A stretch of DNA of 64,000 bases from Haemaphysalis longicornis (lineage: Eukaryota > Arthropoda > Arachnida > Ixodida > Ixodidae): contig CM023457.1 in assembly GCA_013339765.2 (NCBI GenBank), positions 30,114,411 through 30,178,410 of the forward strand. Reading direction: 5' to 3'. This document shows positions 33,011-45,744 of this stretch, in pieces. Positions within the stretch are counted from its first letter, which is position 1, and each line of letters opens with the position of its first letter. The notes below the pieces were generated by a model that searched no databases, was not told the origin of the DNA, and saw only the letters and a program-made list of their open reading frames with translations. The translations under genes and the position numbers were made by a program.

Positions 33011-33767
33011 GCGTATTTGTACGAATTTCAAAGCCCTGCTCTTTATGGCCGCAAGTTTATTTTACTGATGTAGTTTCTTTCTTTTTTAAATTTAATTTAA
33101 TTTAGTCTTGGATCATAACACTGCAGTTTTTAATAACCCCGCAGTTGTTTCTTGAGGAAAAAAAGGGCGGGCCATTACGACACTCGCTAATGCGAAATTT
33201 GAGTGCAGCGTGAATGTAGTCTTCTCGGCGACGACGCATAGTGCTGTGTCTCAGAAGTGATCGCGTCATCAGCTAATGCACGAGGCGCGCGGATACTCTG
33301 TCGTTATCTCAAAGGGTCGCCACTGTGAAGCACGTCTCGCACGGACGGAATTCGCCCTCCCCCTTACACTTTCGTCATACTTGCAACCTCCGTTTTCCTG
33401 CAGCTCTATCTTCGGTGGCGTCTTTTCCCCGGTTACAACAAGCCCGCGCTGAGGGACTACGCGAAACCACAGGAGCGGGTGCTAAAGGGCTGCGCTCTAA
33501 CGCATGGCTCTACGTAGCCGCTGTGCAGCCATGTGATCCCCTCCCTTCGCCGACAAGTGACGGGCCGCACATCTCTCCAAATAATGCTTCTCGCCACAGT
33601 CTTCTGGAAGGCAAAGGGGTAGCCTCCTGACCAGTGGGCAGCACACGGGTGCCTCCGACGCCTCCCCCTCGGTGCATCTTCGCCAGAATCTTCTGGTAAG
33701 GGCAGCCTCCCTGCAGATGCCTGCTGCTCACATCCAGGACCATGGAACACCATTCATTTACAAAAAG

Positions 33768-35420
33768 CAGATATAGGGGAAATTTCCCCTTTGTAATCGC
33801 TAAAATAGCGTAAATGGGATAATGGTAAAAGAAAAAAAAAGTGATTCCGAAATGGCAAAGTGTGAACCCTGCATTTCCACAACAATGAGGATTTTGGGAA
33901 ATTTCCACCTTAATCGTTTAAAATAGCAAAAATGGAGAAATTAGTCGAAAAAATTTAGAAATGTAAAAAATAAAAAAATGTAAAATAATTGCGGAAACTG
34001 GCGAACCGTGTAACACCCTGCATTTCCACAATAAGGAGATTTCGCGGTTAAAATGTAATCGTTATAATAGCGCCAATGGAAAAAATTTGGTCCAACAAAA
34101 TTTTTAAAAAAACTATAAAATAAGAAAAATACTAAGCAATTAAAGGGGCACTGACAAAAAATTTTTGAAGGCGAGATAACTTCGGAGATAGATTGGTGGG
34201 AACACATATACTCATCTGCAAAATATCAGCGGTGAATACAGCCTAGAACATTTTTAAAATAAATTTTGAAGTGTGCAAAACGCAACCGAGCGGCCAGCAG
34301 AGGACCACGCGCAAGTGTAAATAAACAACATCCAAACACGTCACGAGTTTGTGTTTCCCCTTCCGCACTGCCGGCTCGCCGCTCCAATCGGAGGGCCGGA
34401 GGGCGGAGCTTTTGCTCTCGAGAACGAACACCCCGTTGGCGGCGGAGGCGCCGTGATTTCGTCAGCTCATCGGGCAGCTGGCCGCGACCAAAGTTCTACA
34501 GCGATTCCAGGCACTCTGTTTCTATTACTGTTTTTTACCATTGGATGCGGAAAAAGCGCAGGAGGCACGAAAAGCCCACTGAGCAAGCCGCACGGTCGCT
34601 GTGGGCGGCGGCCACGGCCGCGAAGTGGCCCAGCCGGCGCAGGTAGCTCGAGTGATAGCTTGTTACCGCTGCACGAAATTGTCCCCCAAATCCCGACCAT
34701 GGTGGCTTACATGAGAAAGGAGTTAATGATGCCATGGCGGGTTGCATTAAAAAAATTTTCATCTGCACCGCTTTCGAGAGCGGCACTCGAAAATCCGCCG
34801 CAGTGCTAAGCCGAACACATCTGTAGGCGGACCTGTAGGCAGACCCGGGCCCGGGTGCTCCCAGCGCGCGTCTTGCCACCCACCGTCTCGAGCGTCGCGC
34901 GTCGTTCTTTTGCCGCGGTAGCATTTGCACTCGCAGCGCCTGCGTCACATCCACGGTCGCTTTTTAATTAGGCGCCTCACGAGATCAGTACGGGGGGGGG
35001 ATTCGCAGAAACTGCCGTCGATGCGGGTTCGACAGGGTACCCGGGTTCTCTGTCTGTGATATCCCCCCGACGGTCACGTGGTCAGCTTTGTTCACACAAA
35101 ATCCACAAAATCCATCGTTTCGCGGCAACGCTGAAACCGAAACTGCGACTGGCCGCATTTAAAATGCCTCTAATTAAACAACCGTCGCACGCTGAAGAAA
35201 TGAGGTTTCACAGGTTATAAGTAGGTCACTAGCTACTTATCGCAACAAAAAAAAAAAAAAGATGCAAAATTTTGTGTCAGTGCCCCTTTAAGGAAAATGG
35301 CAAACCGTATAACTGCCTGCGTTTCCACAAAAATGGAGATTTCGCGAATATTCCATTTGTAATTATAGCAGCGTCAATTTAGATAATTGGTCGGACAGGA
35401 GTTACAAAAACCAAAAAAAT
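33768..35420. repeat. Tandem repeat of about 150 bp, split by an insertion
   Basis: The anchor GCATTTCCACAA recurs at 33871, 34020 and, as GCGTTTCCACAA, at 35320. The first spacing is 149. The second is 1300, which becomes 152 once the 1148 bp TTAA insertion is removed. Units are AT-rich, with an AAATTTCC/GGAAATTT theme. Confidence 0.8.
34144..35287. mobile_element. TTAA-flanked MITE (piggyBac-like ends)
   Basis: TTAA at 34140-34143 and 35288-35291. The ends are AGGGGCACTGACA and its perfect complement, followed on both sides by an A/T-rich AAAATTTT. At 1144 bp, with a GC-rich core and no transposase motif, it is non-autonomous. It interrupts the 150 bp tandem array, which restores its period when the element is removed. 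TTAA duplications are characteristic of piggyBac-type transposition. Confidence 0.88.
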
Positions 35421-36573
35421 TTTGGGTGTGGAAAATCACACTGAGGACAAGCGGCATAGGAATGCTACGCATTAGCGATAATCCTTTGAATTTCTGCAGA
35501 AATTTTTAGTACCCTGGAGTGTCGCCATGGTACAGTATTTTGCGTCTCCGCGGGCCCCCCCCCTCCGCCCGGGCTTCTGTGGCGGGCCGCCCCTCGTCCC
35601 GAAATCACGCATCCTCGCAGGAATCGCCTGCCTGGCAGGCAAACCCGGCAGGCAGGGAGTTTACTGGCAAGCGGGCAGTCTTTTTGGCGGGCAGGAGAGA
35701 CTGAGCGCCCCGCATCTTTTTTTGGGTTTCCCCCAAATGTCTAGGGACGCACGCGCGCATGCACCCCTGTTTTCGCACAATGAGGCAAATAATTTTGCAT
35801 TTAAATAAATTGGGTTTGGGCTGCAACGCTTTCATGTACCCCTTGTTTCAACGGCGCTTTAGCTTTAACACGAAAACATTAGCACTGCTAGAAGTCGAAA
35901 ACAGTCCGGCGTCGGCGTCAACCTCCCACTGTCAACCGGTGGCTTTAAAGCGATTTCCCTTTTGCTCATCTTTCATATGCTAACGTACCATTTAGAAAGA
36001 AAGAACGGCTTTAATGACTCATGGGACGGCGTGTACAGGACGGCATTGGATAGGGAACCACCGGAGATAGGAACTTGCTAAATGGAACTTCAGTGACAGG
36101 TGAGAGCGGTTGGGCTCTACGAAAGATAATAGTGAGTGAAGTCACAAGAGCAGTAATTATCCTCGTAAGAGAGGAAAAAAAGAACTTTAAATAAATCGAG
36201 GAAAAGTTTCAGAGAGGCTTCCTCACTTAAGGGGTGAGTCGACAGTCGTTTCCATCAAGAGAAACTGATCTTCCAGGCCGGAGCTGGCCAAAGGGTCTCT
36301 CCCAAATCTCTATGGAAACGAGTATACATAGGTTGAGGGATCTAGGGTAGACTTTTCGCAGCCCCCTACTGTGTGTATAAGGTTCCCAGACTCCCCACTG
36401 AAGCGACAAAATGGAGAGGATTGTGTCCGGTCAAAGAGGTGAAGACTGGTGATGTGTGGGAAAGGGGTTAATCCGCAGGGCACGAAATAATCTTTCCTGG
36501 TTATTCGCTAGCGATTTGTGCGGGAAGGAATACGTTTACGGGAGAGCCTATAGTGCTAATTAATTTCCCGGCA

Positions 36574-36720
36574 TTATACAGGATGCATGCGCTCGGGCTC
36601 GGCTTCATCAGCGCTGGCTAAGCGGGTAAATGTCCAGCCACGAGGTTGGTGATCTTGTCTGCCGGCGATGCCAGTATGAGCTGGTGCCCATACAATCTTG
36701 GCTGGTCTCGTTGGTGGTCT
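36574..36720 (-). pseudogene. RNase H fragment of a non-LTR element
   Basis: The minus-strand peptide AKIVWAPAHTGIAG, followed after a small disruption by a WTFTRLASADEAEPERM segment, matches the W-x-P-A/G-H-x-G-I-x-G-N motif and following helix of I-like RNase H domains. The expected GNE is lost (GRQ). About 50 residues remain. It is on the opposite strand to the fragment at 37148, so the two are not one copy. Confidence 0.55.
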
Positions 36721-37147
36721 CTGCTTGTTCATTCGAAATGTTGTGACATGAAATAGACTGTAGGCAAAGTTAAGTTGCGCAACGCCCGATAAGAGTCTGT
36801 TATGAGACTTCCTCAGCTTGGATGGGGCTGTGTTCGGGGGTTGAGATGCTACACCTGTTGAAGGCTGCAGAACGGTAGCACGAAGAAAGAGAAGGTATCG
36901 GAAAATGCTATCGGGTGTCTTTCGCATCAAACCAGTTGATCGTTCATCTTTTTTGTCTTTCAGTTTTGTTGCTTCCTAGTCTTACCTCATATATATACAC
37001 ATTTTGAGAACCTTTTGGTGAATATAAGACATGCATTAGGCAATTAGTAATTAACTTCAGTGCCAGATATAAATCTTACGCGAGAAATAACATAAGAGCC
37101 TAATACGTGCATAAAAAAGGCCTTTTATAGCATTCAGGTGGTCGACA

Positions 37148-37768
37148 CATAAATTTCCGGCTCAGCGATTGCTGTGGACCGACCCAAATAATACCTACTA
37201 TCCGTTGCACACAATAGACCCAGAGTGTCGATTTCGGATGCCAAGCGGTCTGTGCAAGCGAGATGAAGCTGTCCTGCATCGAATACGACTGAATGTGGCG
37301 TACACTAAGCATTTCCTTTTTAAACTACGTCGAGTTTCCTCACCTCTGTGCCCTACCTGTACAGTTCGCGAGGACCTGAAACACGTTCTCTGCGCATGTC
37401 CTCGCTACGAACTTGAGCGTACCACGGCAAAGCTTTCTCTGGGCCTGCCCGCGTTCGCCCAGATCTATTCGAGTCACCTCCTTGGGCCCTGGCTTACAAC
37501 CGGCATGGCAAGTCGCGCAACAACCAGTGCTCCTAACGTTCCTCCGGAGCACTGGAGTTGTCAGTGAGCTGTGAACTCTCAGACAAATGACTATATCGCC
37601 TGATTGTGTGTGTGCTTTTTGTGTGCATCTGTGTGTTTGAGTGTTCATGTGTAAGTGAGAGTTTTCATTAATCTTCATCACACCTTCAAACCCCATTTGG
37701 TGTAGCAAGTCGGGCGCCCCGCCTGGCTGACCTCACTTCTTCATTAAAGATGTTTCTCTCTCTCTCTC
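37148..37768 (+). pseudogene. 3' fragment of an I/Jockey-like non-LTR element
   Basis: The open frame at 37169-37567 contains HRIRLNVAYTKHFLFKLRRV, then CPTCTVREDLKHVLCACPRY. This is a CX2CX8HX4C-like knuckle preceded by the typical linker at the C-terminus of RNase H-bearing non-LTR polymerases. An untranslated tail ends with ATTAAAG and a (TC)n run at 37751-37768. Only this 5'-truncated end remains. The similar tail style suggests a relative of the element at 7676-11744. Confidence 0.75.
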
Positions 37769-38560
37769 CGGCTATTTTGTGCGTAACAAAATTTCCTGAT
37801 TGCTCGAGAAAGAGAACGCTGCAAAATTTACAAATGCCAAGGACACCAAAGCTATCATGTTTGGTCCGACCCTTTAATCTGCCTTAACTGACCCGATAAT
37901 TCCTCTAATCCACATTAATCAACACCGCAGTCCCACTAACTCACATTAGTTCGTTCACTCATCTCCCTAAACCACCCCAGTCTACCCGCTAATCCGCGTT
38001 TATCGACTTAAATCCATGCATCGAAATGCTATCGCATCTACTTAAAAGTGAAAATGAGAAGGCCGCAAATGTTTTTACAATAATCATGTTCTCCTAGGGC
38101 AGTAACCAAAGGACGCAACGGCACTGTACAAGAAAAAGTGATGGTGACATAGAGAACTGTGAGTGTTTGTGTCTCAGATCTGTTTTTATATAAGTGCCCA
38201 CTCAAACTAAAATAAGTGGAAGATATGGATTTATTGTTGATGGTGTCCCTGAAGGCCTTCACAAGCGGACACGGATGCATTCGAATTAACAACATGAAAA
38301 CTTCACACGATTTTAAAACCACTGCAGATAGAAACCATAAAGAATACCCCATGATATGTTGCCACGGAATATGCGTTCTAACTTAAGTTATTGTAAATGT
38401 AAAAAGATAATGTGGGGAAATGGGCAATACCTAAAGCAAACTAATAGTGTATACGGACTTTACATTAAATTTAGGGTAATAATAAGATGAGAACCTTATG
38501 GGCCTTGGGAACTGCATACTATGCAAAATATTTCGTGGTGCCGTCTGGCGAATGGTAAAA
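37769..38560. other. No gene seen
   Basis: AT-rich interior of the hAT-like insert. A stretch at 37880-38010 repeats a CTAATCCAC-like theme irregularly. No coding content recognised. Confidence 0.45.
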
Positions 38561-41500
38561 ATATCTTCGGATGCAAGGTAGGGTACCGGAAAGGAAAACT
38601 AGAAATCACAGTTTTGAGCCCCGGAACCGGTTCGGAACGGTTCCTTCAATTCGTTCCGGTTCGGGTTCAGTTCCAAAATGGGGGAAAAAATACGGTTCCG
38701 GTTCATTTCCCGGGTTTCCCGGGGCAAAAATTCGGGCGGTTCCGGTTTCGGTTCGGTTCCGGTTCCGGTTCGACACCCTGGTCACCAGTACGCGGGTCAC
38801 CCTGCCCCCCTAAGGTGCTTTTAAAGACTCAATTAAACGTTCCTCTCTTTTTCGATTAAGCCCCAGCGCGCGGATGAAATGTACGACACAATCCCTCGCA
38901 GCTCGACGGCGACAATCAGTTTTCTGGGTAATAACATCCACGGCAATAGCGGGCGCTTCAATTGAGTTGGTTACAGCTTCTGAACACAAGCAGTTGTTTC
39001 CGTTTGTCTCGAAGCAGCCGATTGCTGCTAGGTAAAAAAAATAATTGCTGTGAGGGAACGAAAGAGGGCTGAGGAATGCTAAAATCTGGCCCAGTACCTT
39101 GAGGCGGACTGGAAATCAGGAAAATTTACAGCTTACGATGACTGCAAACCAGGAAGCTGCCATTCGCCTTCTGGCGTTCGCTGACTGAACGCCGTATTTT
39201 AGCATCGTTTTGTTGTTCCATTTGGTTGACGCGCGCTGACGGGGGTTGGCGCCGCATGTTTCAGACGCTCGAAATCGGCGAGAGTATGCGGCATGAGGTT
39301 GGGATCGTCTACCAGGTTTCGTCGGAGGGCTATAGTGTAGCTACAACTATGTGTATCACAGGACCGCTGTCATTGCAACGTAAATTTCTGACACATAACT
39401 CAGGGGGTTCCTAAAAAGGCTGTTACAAGAAGTCGCATTTTAAAGTTGGGATAAAAAGCTGACAGAAGATGGAATCTATATTATAGTGGCATATGCCGGA
39501 CTCGGATCACAGTAAAAAATGGTTTCGACTCTACAGGGCAAACGAAGAATGATATAACTGAAAGAGAACGATTGGGTGAAACATCATTTATTTCAGTCGT
39601 GAAAAATGTTTCGTACAAATCTATTGCAAGACCGCCATACCCAGGGAATCTCAAGCTATTTTCCTTATCTAAGTTGTAGTTAAGCGATAGTAGGCAGATA
39701 GCACTATAACGAATAGATTGTGCGAGAAAACCGCGCAACTGTTTCAGTGTTCGGCTTTTGTAGCATGCTGTTATGTCGTATGCCCTCTTGTAGATGTGTC
39801 TGTTGTTGCGTGCTCTTTTTTGACATTTCGCTCTTTTGACGCTGTGCTGTTTTGTAGCTTTCTCTATTTGTCGCTCTGCTCCTTTGTGGGGTGCTCTTTC
39901 TCGCGTGCTATTTTGACGCTGTGCTGTATTCTCGGGTACTTTTGTCGCGTAATCTTTTATGACGGTGCTGGCAGTAAGCACATCTCCGTGATGAATACCG
40001 AGCAATACGGTACCAAACGAAAGTAATACTGACAATTAAAGTAAAAATTCGAGTCAGTGAATGGCCTCGGCAATGTACGTTCTCTATAATAATGAAGGAC
40101 GTGGCAGTCTGAGGGAAAATGCTTTATCGTTTCATCTTCATCGCAGAGAGCAAACCGACCGCAGGAGGTGAGACGAGCACCGTTCGTATAAAAGTTGACC
40201 CGTGGAAGTCTATACTGTAAGTTGCTTAGAGTAACCTCGCATAGGCGCGATTCCAGAAGCGTGAGCTCGACGTGTATGCCAAATCGGCATAATCTTCAAA
40301 CGAGGTGAGACCACCCTCGGGCAACCTCGCCCAAATGTTGATGTGGATGTATCCTAGCTCCGGGCAGTATACATGGACATAGGCAGACGTCAGTCGGAAG
40401 GCCATCTAACGATGACAGCGCCAAAGAGTGTACAACTTTGTTCAGCCATCATCCTTTACGACCAGAGACACATTAGAGGGTGATATCACTAAAATAGGAA
40501 GGCACCAGTAAACCGACGGTGGAAAGATGTGCTGAAGTTTTGGGTGATATCAAAGCGGGTCAAACAGCTAAGTTATCTAAAACAATAACGAAGTTTATTA
40601 TCTGAGTTACGTTTTTCAAATTCCAGGAACTCAGCATAGAAAAGCGCAGTGAAGTAAAGTGAGCAAATCGAAAGCCACCACTCGAGGTGAGCACTGAAAT
40701 CCCTAAATGTGAAAGCTCTCTGCAGGACAGAAAAACCACACCCTCGTGAGCTATCTCCACCCACATTCTTAGAGCGCGCTGTGCCGCCGGAAGTCTACTC
40801 GACCTCTGCGGCTTTTATACCTTCTGTCTGAGCGCTCCTTTTAGGTTCGGAATCGCAAGACGTCTGTTGCTATCCGATTACGCTGCGACCCTCCCAGACA
40901 ACTAAATTACTCACGCGGACGCTGACTGTACCGGCTTTGTCAGTGTAACCCACGACCAAGTAAAGTTGGTCGTGGTGTAACCACCTTAAACGCCGGCATT
41001 CGTTCCCATTTAAGTGCGCATAGCTGTACACAGTTCTCCTATTTTCGTCCGAACGCGGCAAGCCTTAGGGCGATCCCTGCATAGCCGCGGCATTTGAATG
41101 CAGCGCCACTATCAAGATTAGGCGCATCCTGGTGCAATCATCTTCCGCAGTGCGTGCCCTCGAGGGTGAGCCCTGCCACGCGCGCGCACCGAATATCACC
41201 ACGCGCCTAGCCCATCGCGCTTCATCGCCGCTTATAGTTCTGGTGGGGATTGCACACCCGCGATACATGTAGGAGGTCCACATCCCAACATAGTCCACAA
41301 CCACCATCCCTACATACACTACTACCAACCTTGGACAGGAATATGCTGCTGAGATCGGAGCGACTCTAAACCCCTTTGTTTAAGCCTAATATCACAGGGG
41401 AACCTCTCCCAAGCAACCGCAAAAGAATTTATATAAAACCAAGAAGCCCTAGAAAGCCTGCAGCACCAGGTAGAAGTACTATCGGCTCAACAACTAAACT

Positions 41501-43019
41501 GACCAAAAAGCATGCAGCCGCAGAGGCACAGACCCTCACCGCTGCACTGCTATCGCGCTCTGCACCTTCACTCCGAGGGTAGCCCGAGTGACGCCAAATT
41601 TCGCCTTCACTCCTGCGCGGATGCTGGCCACATTTGATGAATTTCTAGTGCAGCGTTCGCTCGCTCTGCTGCTGCACATTCGCAATGCAGGGTATGGGGC
41701 TTTGTTGTATATTGTTGTTGATGCCATAACAAAAAAATCTAGCTCCTCATCCTGCCTCTTTCAACTTACGAAAGCCAAGATAACACAAGTATATATACCC
41801 TGCAATAAAGTTTTAAGTAAACAACCGTCGTCTGCACAAGTATCAAGAGGGGAAAAAATGCATGTTGACAGCCTTACATTTGGTGGCTATAAACAACACG
41901 CAAAGAAAACAACCATCGTAGCTTCAATAAGGTGCCCATTCACCATATAAAAGTATTTTTTGCTGTGTGTTAAATGTGCGCGTCGGTAGGTATAGCAATA
42001 AGAAATCGGGGACAATGTACGCAATGCATTGAGGTGAAATTTATTAACCAGCATTATTTCCCCCGATACGTATCCACATAACACCAAACACCTACCAAGA
42101 AAGACATATTAATGAAAGCAAACATCGTTATTTCAGCCGAAAGAATCCTTAGCCAAAGTGCCCGAAACTATGTTTCAAGGAGTCGGAAAAATTATTTCAC
42201 AGCCAGGGTACACAACATTACTCAGTTACAATGTATGGTTTCTCTAATATCTTACACTCTTTCCTTATGTTCGTTCTCTAATTGTGTACACTTTCACTGG
42301 CATATTAATGAGCATTCTTTCTGTGGTTTTTTTATTAGCTTGCTTTTTGAAGAGATATTCGGCGTCTCGTTTTATTTGTAAATTCAGGATGCTGCAGATG
42401 CCTCGTATTTTTTCATACTTGCATTCTTTTTACGGCGCTTAGTACTTGCGAGCGTTTCTTTCAGTCATGAAATATCTCTGTATAAGTCTTTGTACGTGTT
42501 AATGCAAATGTATATGTGCATTTATATGAAGATAGCTATTTATTTTTATTCTTCTTTTTATTAATGACTTTGAGGTCTTTTTAACATTTGTTTTTATCAT
42601 TTGCGTTTTGGTAACCTCATGTCTTCTCTGTTTCTGGCTAGACTCACCCTTTTACCTATTCCTCTGATGATTACAGCAATCGCTCTGCTGAATTGTATAA
42701 ATATACAGGTCTACTGTGACATAGATTACCTGAAATATTTACTGACGTCACAGTGCTGCTGTAACAGTGTGCAGGGTGCTGATTACGTCTGTTCGACCGT
42801 GTGTAACATTATTCCCAGTATTCGTCAGCTAAGACGAGAAATAAGAACGCGCAAATAAATTTCAGATTTAAGGCCGTCTTTATGATAAAGACCTGGTTCC
42901 TGTCGTGGCAAAGGCGATTAGTGTTCATATTATAGTAGCGCGCGGGTGTGCCTTTGTCAATATAGAAAAGCCAAAAAAAATGAGAATATCCGCCTCGCAA
43001 TAAGCAATAAAATAAACTA

Positions 43020-43700
43020 CGTTGGGCTGTCCACGTATGAAGTGGATGAAAACAGGATGCTCACTGCTATAAATTGTTGCCGGCCATAAACCATACAAGC
43101 AAACAATGGCCTGCGCGGCACTACAATGGCGCCCCTTTAAGTAATAGAAGATCTTATTGCTGGCCGTTAGCTACGCGCTTCCAATACGTATAATGGAAAC
43201 TCGATTGTGAATTCACTCAGCAGGTGTGGTCAAAGCACATGGGTGGAAAAGGGTATCGAAAACCCATCCCAAATTTCCGCACATTCCAGTAACTATGAAG
43301 GGTTCTTGTCGTGCGAAATATGCTTCTTCTTCTCGTAATCGAAAATTCTACCGTGCGCAGGTGCCCATGTCTAATTTAAAAAAGTCACAAAAAAAAGCAC
43401 ATATACTTCTCAATCAGCAACGAAAAAACAGCGTGCGGCCCCCAGGTATCAACAGGACCAAACACAGGAGACTCGAGAAGCAATCAAATGTACATCGAAA
43501 TTAGTATACAAATGAACAAAATTAGATGCCAAAGCTGGAGCTCCTCAGTGGCGCCCATGTATTTACACAAAATTTTATTACTGGGGTTTCGCTATGCGCT
43601 TCCGCAACGCATAATCAAAACTCGACATTGAATTACTCAGAAGGCGTGGTCAAAGGCATGGCTGGACATGAAATTCGTATTCTAGCTAATTTTACCCCAT
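43020..43700. repeat. Degenerate ~415 bp satellite-like units
   Basis: The anchor CATAAACCATAC occurs at about 43085, and GTGTGGTCAAAGCACATGGG at about 43222, with a related GCGTGGTCAAAGGCATGG about 419 bases later. These phrases recur at similar spacing through the right third of the window. No coding function seen. Confidence 0.7.
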
Positions 43701-43736
43701 TTGCATGACTTTCGCACAATGCGTGCCATTTATTAA

Positions 43737-44201
43737 TTATTTATTGACCTCAGCAGTAACGTGGCCTTCATCCAGGAAATCATTATTTAAAGTGATGACG
43801 CCAAGAATTCTGTACACTGCTTTGCTCATGGCTATTGGTGTCTGCAGACCGGAATGCAAAGTCATTATGGTGGTGCGAATACTTTTATTACGAAAACACA
43901 ATCCTTTAATATTGTCACCTGTGAGAGGGCGTGGGAGGAAAATTTCCACTCGTTCAGTGTCATTGGCGGGGAGATCAAACCTTATAAAAAGCCAGAACTC
44001 GGAAAGCCTTTTTGTGCTCCTAAAAACGCCCGGTACGGAGCGCACCCCGAAATCTAATTGATGGGACGTTGTTACGGCGTGCAAGGGGCCAGTGACTTGG
44101 CACGCGAAGTGGAAAGAAGGACGCTTGGACTCTCGTTCTGGCCATGGTTTTAACGCAAAACCAGCGTAGTAGATGTGACGAGGAATCCCTACTTGGCGCA
44201 C
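43737..44201 (-). CDS. Unrecognised open frame, 154 codons
   Basis: A minus-strand frame that is open from a stop at 44238. It contains no ATG near its start (GTG at 44201) and ends in TAA. The peptide has alternating hydrophobic and charged segments, such as SEFWLFIRFDLPAND and VEIFLPRPLTGDNIKGLCF, and looks more protein-like than its neighbours. I do not recognise the family, and no convincing acceptor was identified. The duplicate at 61990-62459 has a two-base insertion that breaks the frame, plus replacement changes, arguing against constraint in that copy. It could be a terminal exon of a host gene, part of an unknown transposon, or chance. Confidence 0.22.
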   Translation of the reverse strand: MRQVGIPRHIYYAGFALKPWPERESKRPSFHFACQVTGPLHAVTTSHQLDFGVRSVPGVFRSTKRLSEFWLFIRFDLPANDTERVEIFLPRPLTGDNIKGLCFRNKSIRTTIMTLHSGLQTPIAMSKAVYRILGVITLNNDFLDEGHVTAEVNK

Positions 44202-45744
44202 ATGGTGGCGCGGCGAGTCCCAGGCATGGTTGACTCGCTAGTTTGTCAACAGCGAGTTTTTAAAGCTGGTATTCAGGACCCTAATTCCTGTAAACATTTC
44301 CTACAATGGGCTGGTGTCCTGCTCTATTACCATTAATCCAAATTTTCCAAAAACAAGGATTACGAGTAGCTAGTAACGATTTCTAACTGCATCCCTACAC
44401 CCCCCTTCGACAAATGGTGAGGGAGGCCATTGATAGTCAGGTCAACAGAGTCGACGAGGATACGTAGCAAAACTTTCAAAAGAAACATTACGGCTGCCCC
44501 GGACTGGGTCTGCTCCGTACTTCATTTTGTTCGGCTTGTATTTGCGAAAAATGTATTCCCCTTCTGTAGACAACAGATATTTCTAAGTGAAGAAGTTTAT
44601 TACTCTTCCTTTATTACCATTTTTCGTTTCTTACGCCTTATGTTCATAGCGGCAGCCTCGACGTTACTGTTCATTTATTCTATGAAGGTAAAGATTTGTT
44701 ATTACTGGAATTCATAAACGGACTAATTTCTTCAGATGGTAAAAACCCACTTGAGAATGCTGTGTATTTGTCTTAACAGGTACGAATTACAGACGTACGT
44801 TTTTTGGATATTTGCAAGTACAAACTTTCTGCGGGAAGAAAATACTTCATGGGCGTGCTGATAATAATGTATTACAGAAAGGTTGTGGCGTTTTTTCGTG
44901 ACTGGAACCTCAGTGCGTACACAGCTACCATGCTGAGAGGCAGTAAAATTCGCTCACCGGAAACCTCAAGTGTATGCCGCTTGTTTTCAGGACCCTGGTT
45001 CTGATGTTGATCAACTCAGTAGGCATCGGCGTGCTGGGTTTGAAGGTCGACATCCTTGTTTAAAGATGGAATGGGCGAATTTCAAGCCGTAAAAGCTCGC
45101 TATATCACCGCTGTTGACTGGATTGGAGACAACGGCTTCTTCGAGATCCGGCCAAAAGCTGGTGATGTCGACGATCAACGCCTGTACACTGACGCTTGCT
45201 TTCTATAGCCGTGAAGAAACAATCCTCCACTCAATTCTCGCAGCTAACAATATCAATATTTGTTACGGCGTTAACAATAAACGACGTAGGCCACCCATAC
45301 AGAATCCCAAAAGAAATCGACGCTGACTACTATAAATCCTGGCTGCGTATAAGCCGTACGTGAACAAAAGGAAATTAAGAAAGGGCTCATTCAAGGCACC
45401 CACAGATACAAGCTGCAGAGCGGCGCCCATATCCCCGTACAGAGAAGAAATAAGACATCCCTTGCAGGGAATCGAAATTGAATGGTAACATAATTATCAT
45501 CTCTGGTCCCACCGCTATGGGAAGAAGATACTGATATCTTAGCCCAGAATTTTAGCGAAATTCTAGCACATGCAAGATTTTTAAAATATACCATTGATTT
45601 GGTTATTCTCAACATTGAAATATCTTGTCGCGCGCGCGTAGTTTGTTGGAATTACAAAATGGAATAAAAAGCAAATTACATTCAATGAAATCACAATCCG
45701 AAAAAACAATGTTTTACCGCCAAGGTTTCAAGCTGGAAAATATA

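Larger units (their letters stand above)
32233..38780. mobile_element. hAT-like composite insertion with 8 bp target duplication
   Basis: Flanked by GTCACCAG (32225-32232 and 38781-38788), present once in the other duplication copy (28560-28567). The right end, read inward, is CAGGGTGTCGAACCGGAACC; the left starts AGGGGTCACCCG. CAGGG-type ends with 8 bp duplications are typical of hAT transposons. Just inside both ends are arrays of GGTTCCGGTTC-like repeats. No hAT transposase is recognisable. The interior instead holds a 150 bp tandem array, a TTAA element and fragments of non-LTR elements, so it is a large non-autonomous or composite insert. The left end is degraded, or poorly sequenced (homopolymers at 32240-32520). 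Confidence 0.7.
31260..41487. repeat. Tandem duplication, copy 2 (carries a 6.5 kb insertion)
   Basis: Consists of 31260-32232 (matching 27593-28567) and 38781-41487 (matching 28560-31259), separated by the insertion at 32233-38780. In copy 1 the two halves are continuous across a single GTCACCAG, so copy 1 is the empty site. Confidence 0.88.
41736..45744. repeat. 4 kb duplicated block, copy 1
   Basis: Collinear with 59580-64000, which is longer mainly by a 405 bp insertion. Identity is uneven: roughly 75-90 percent by eye before about 42880 and very high after it. The match continues to the end of the window, so the true extent is unknown. Confidence 0.88.
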
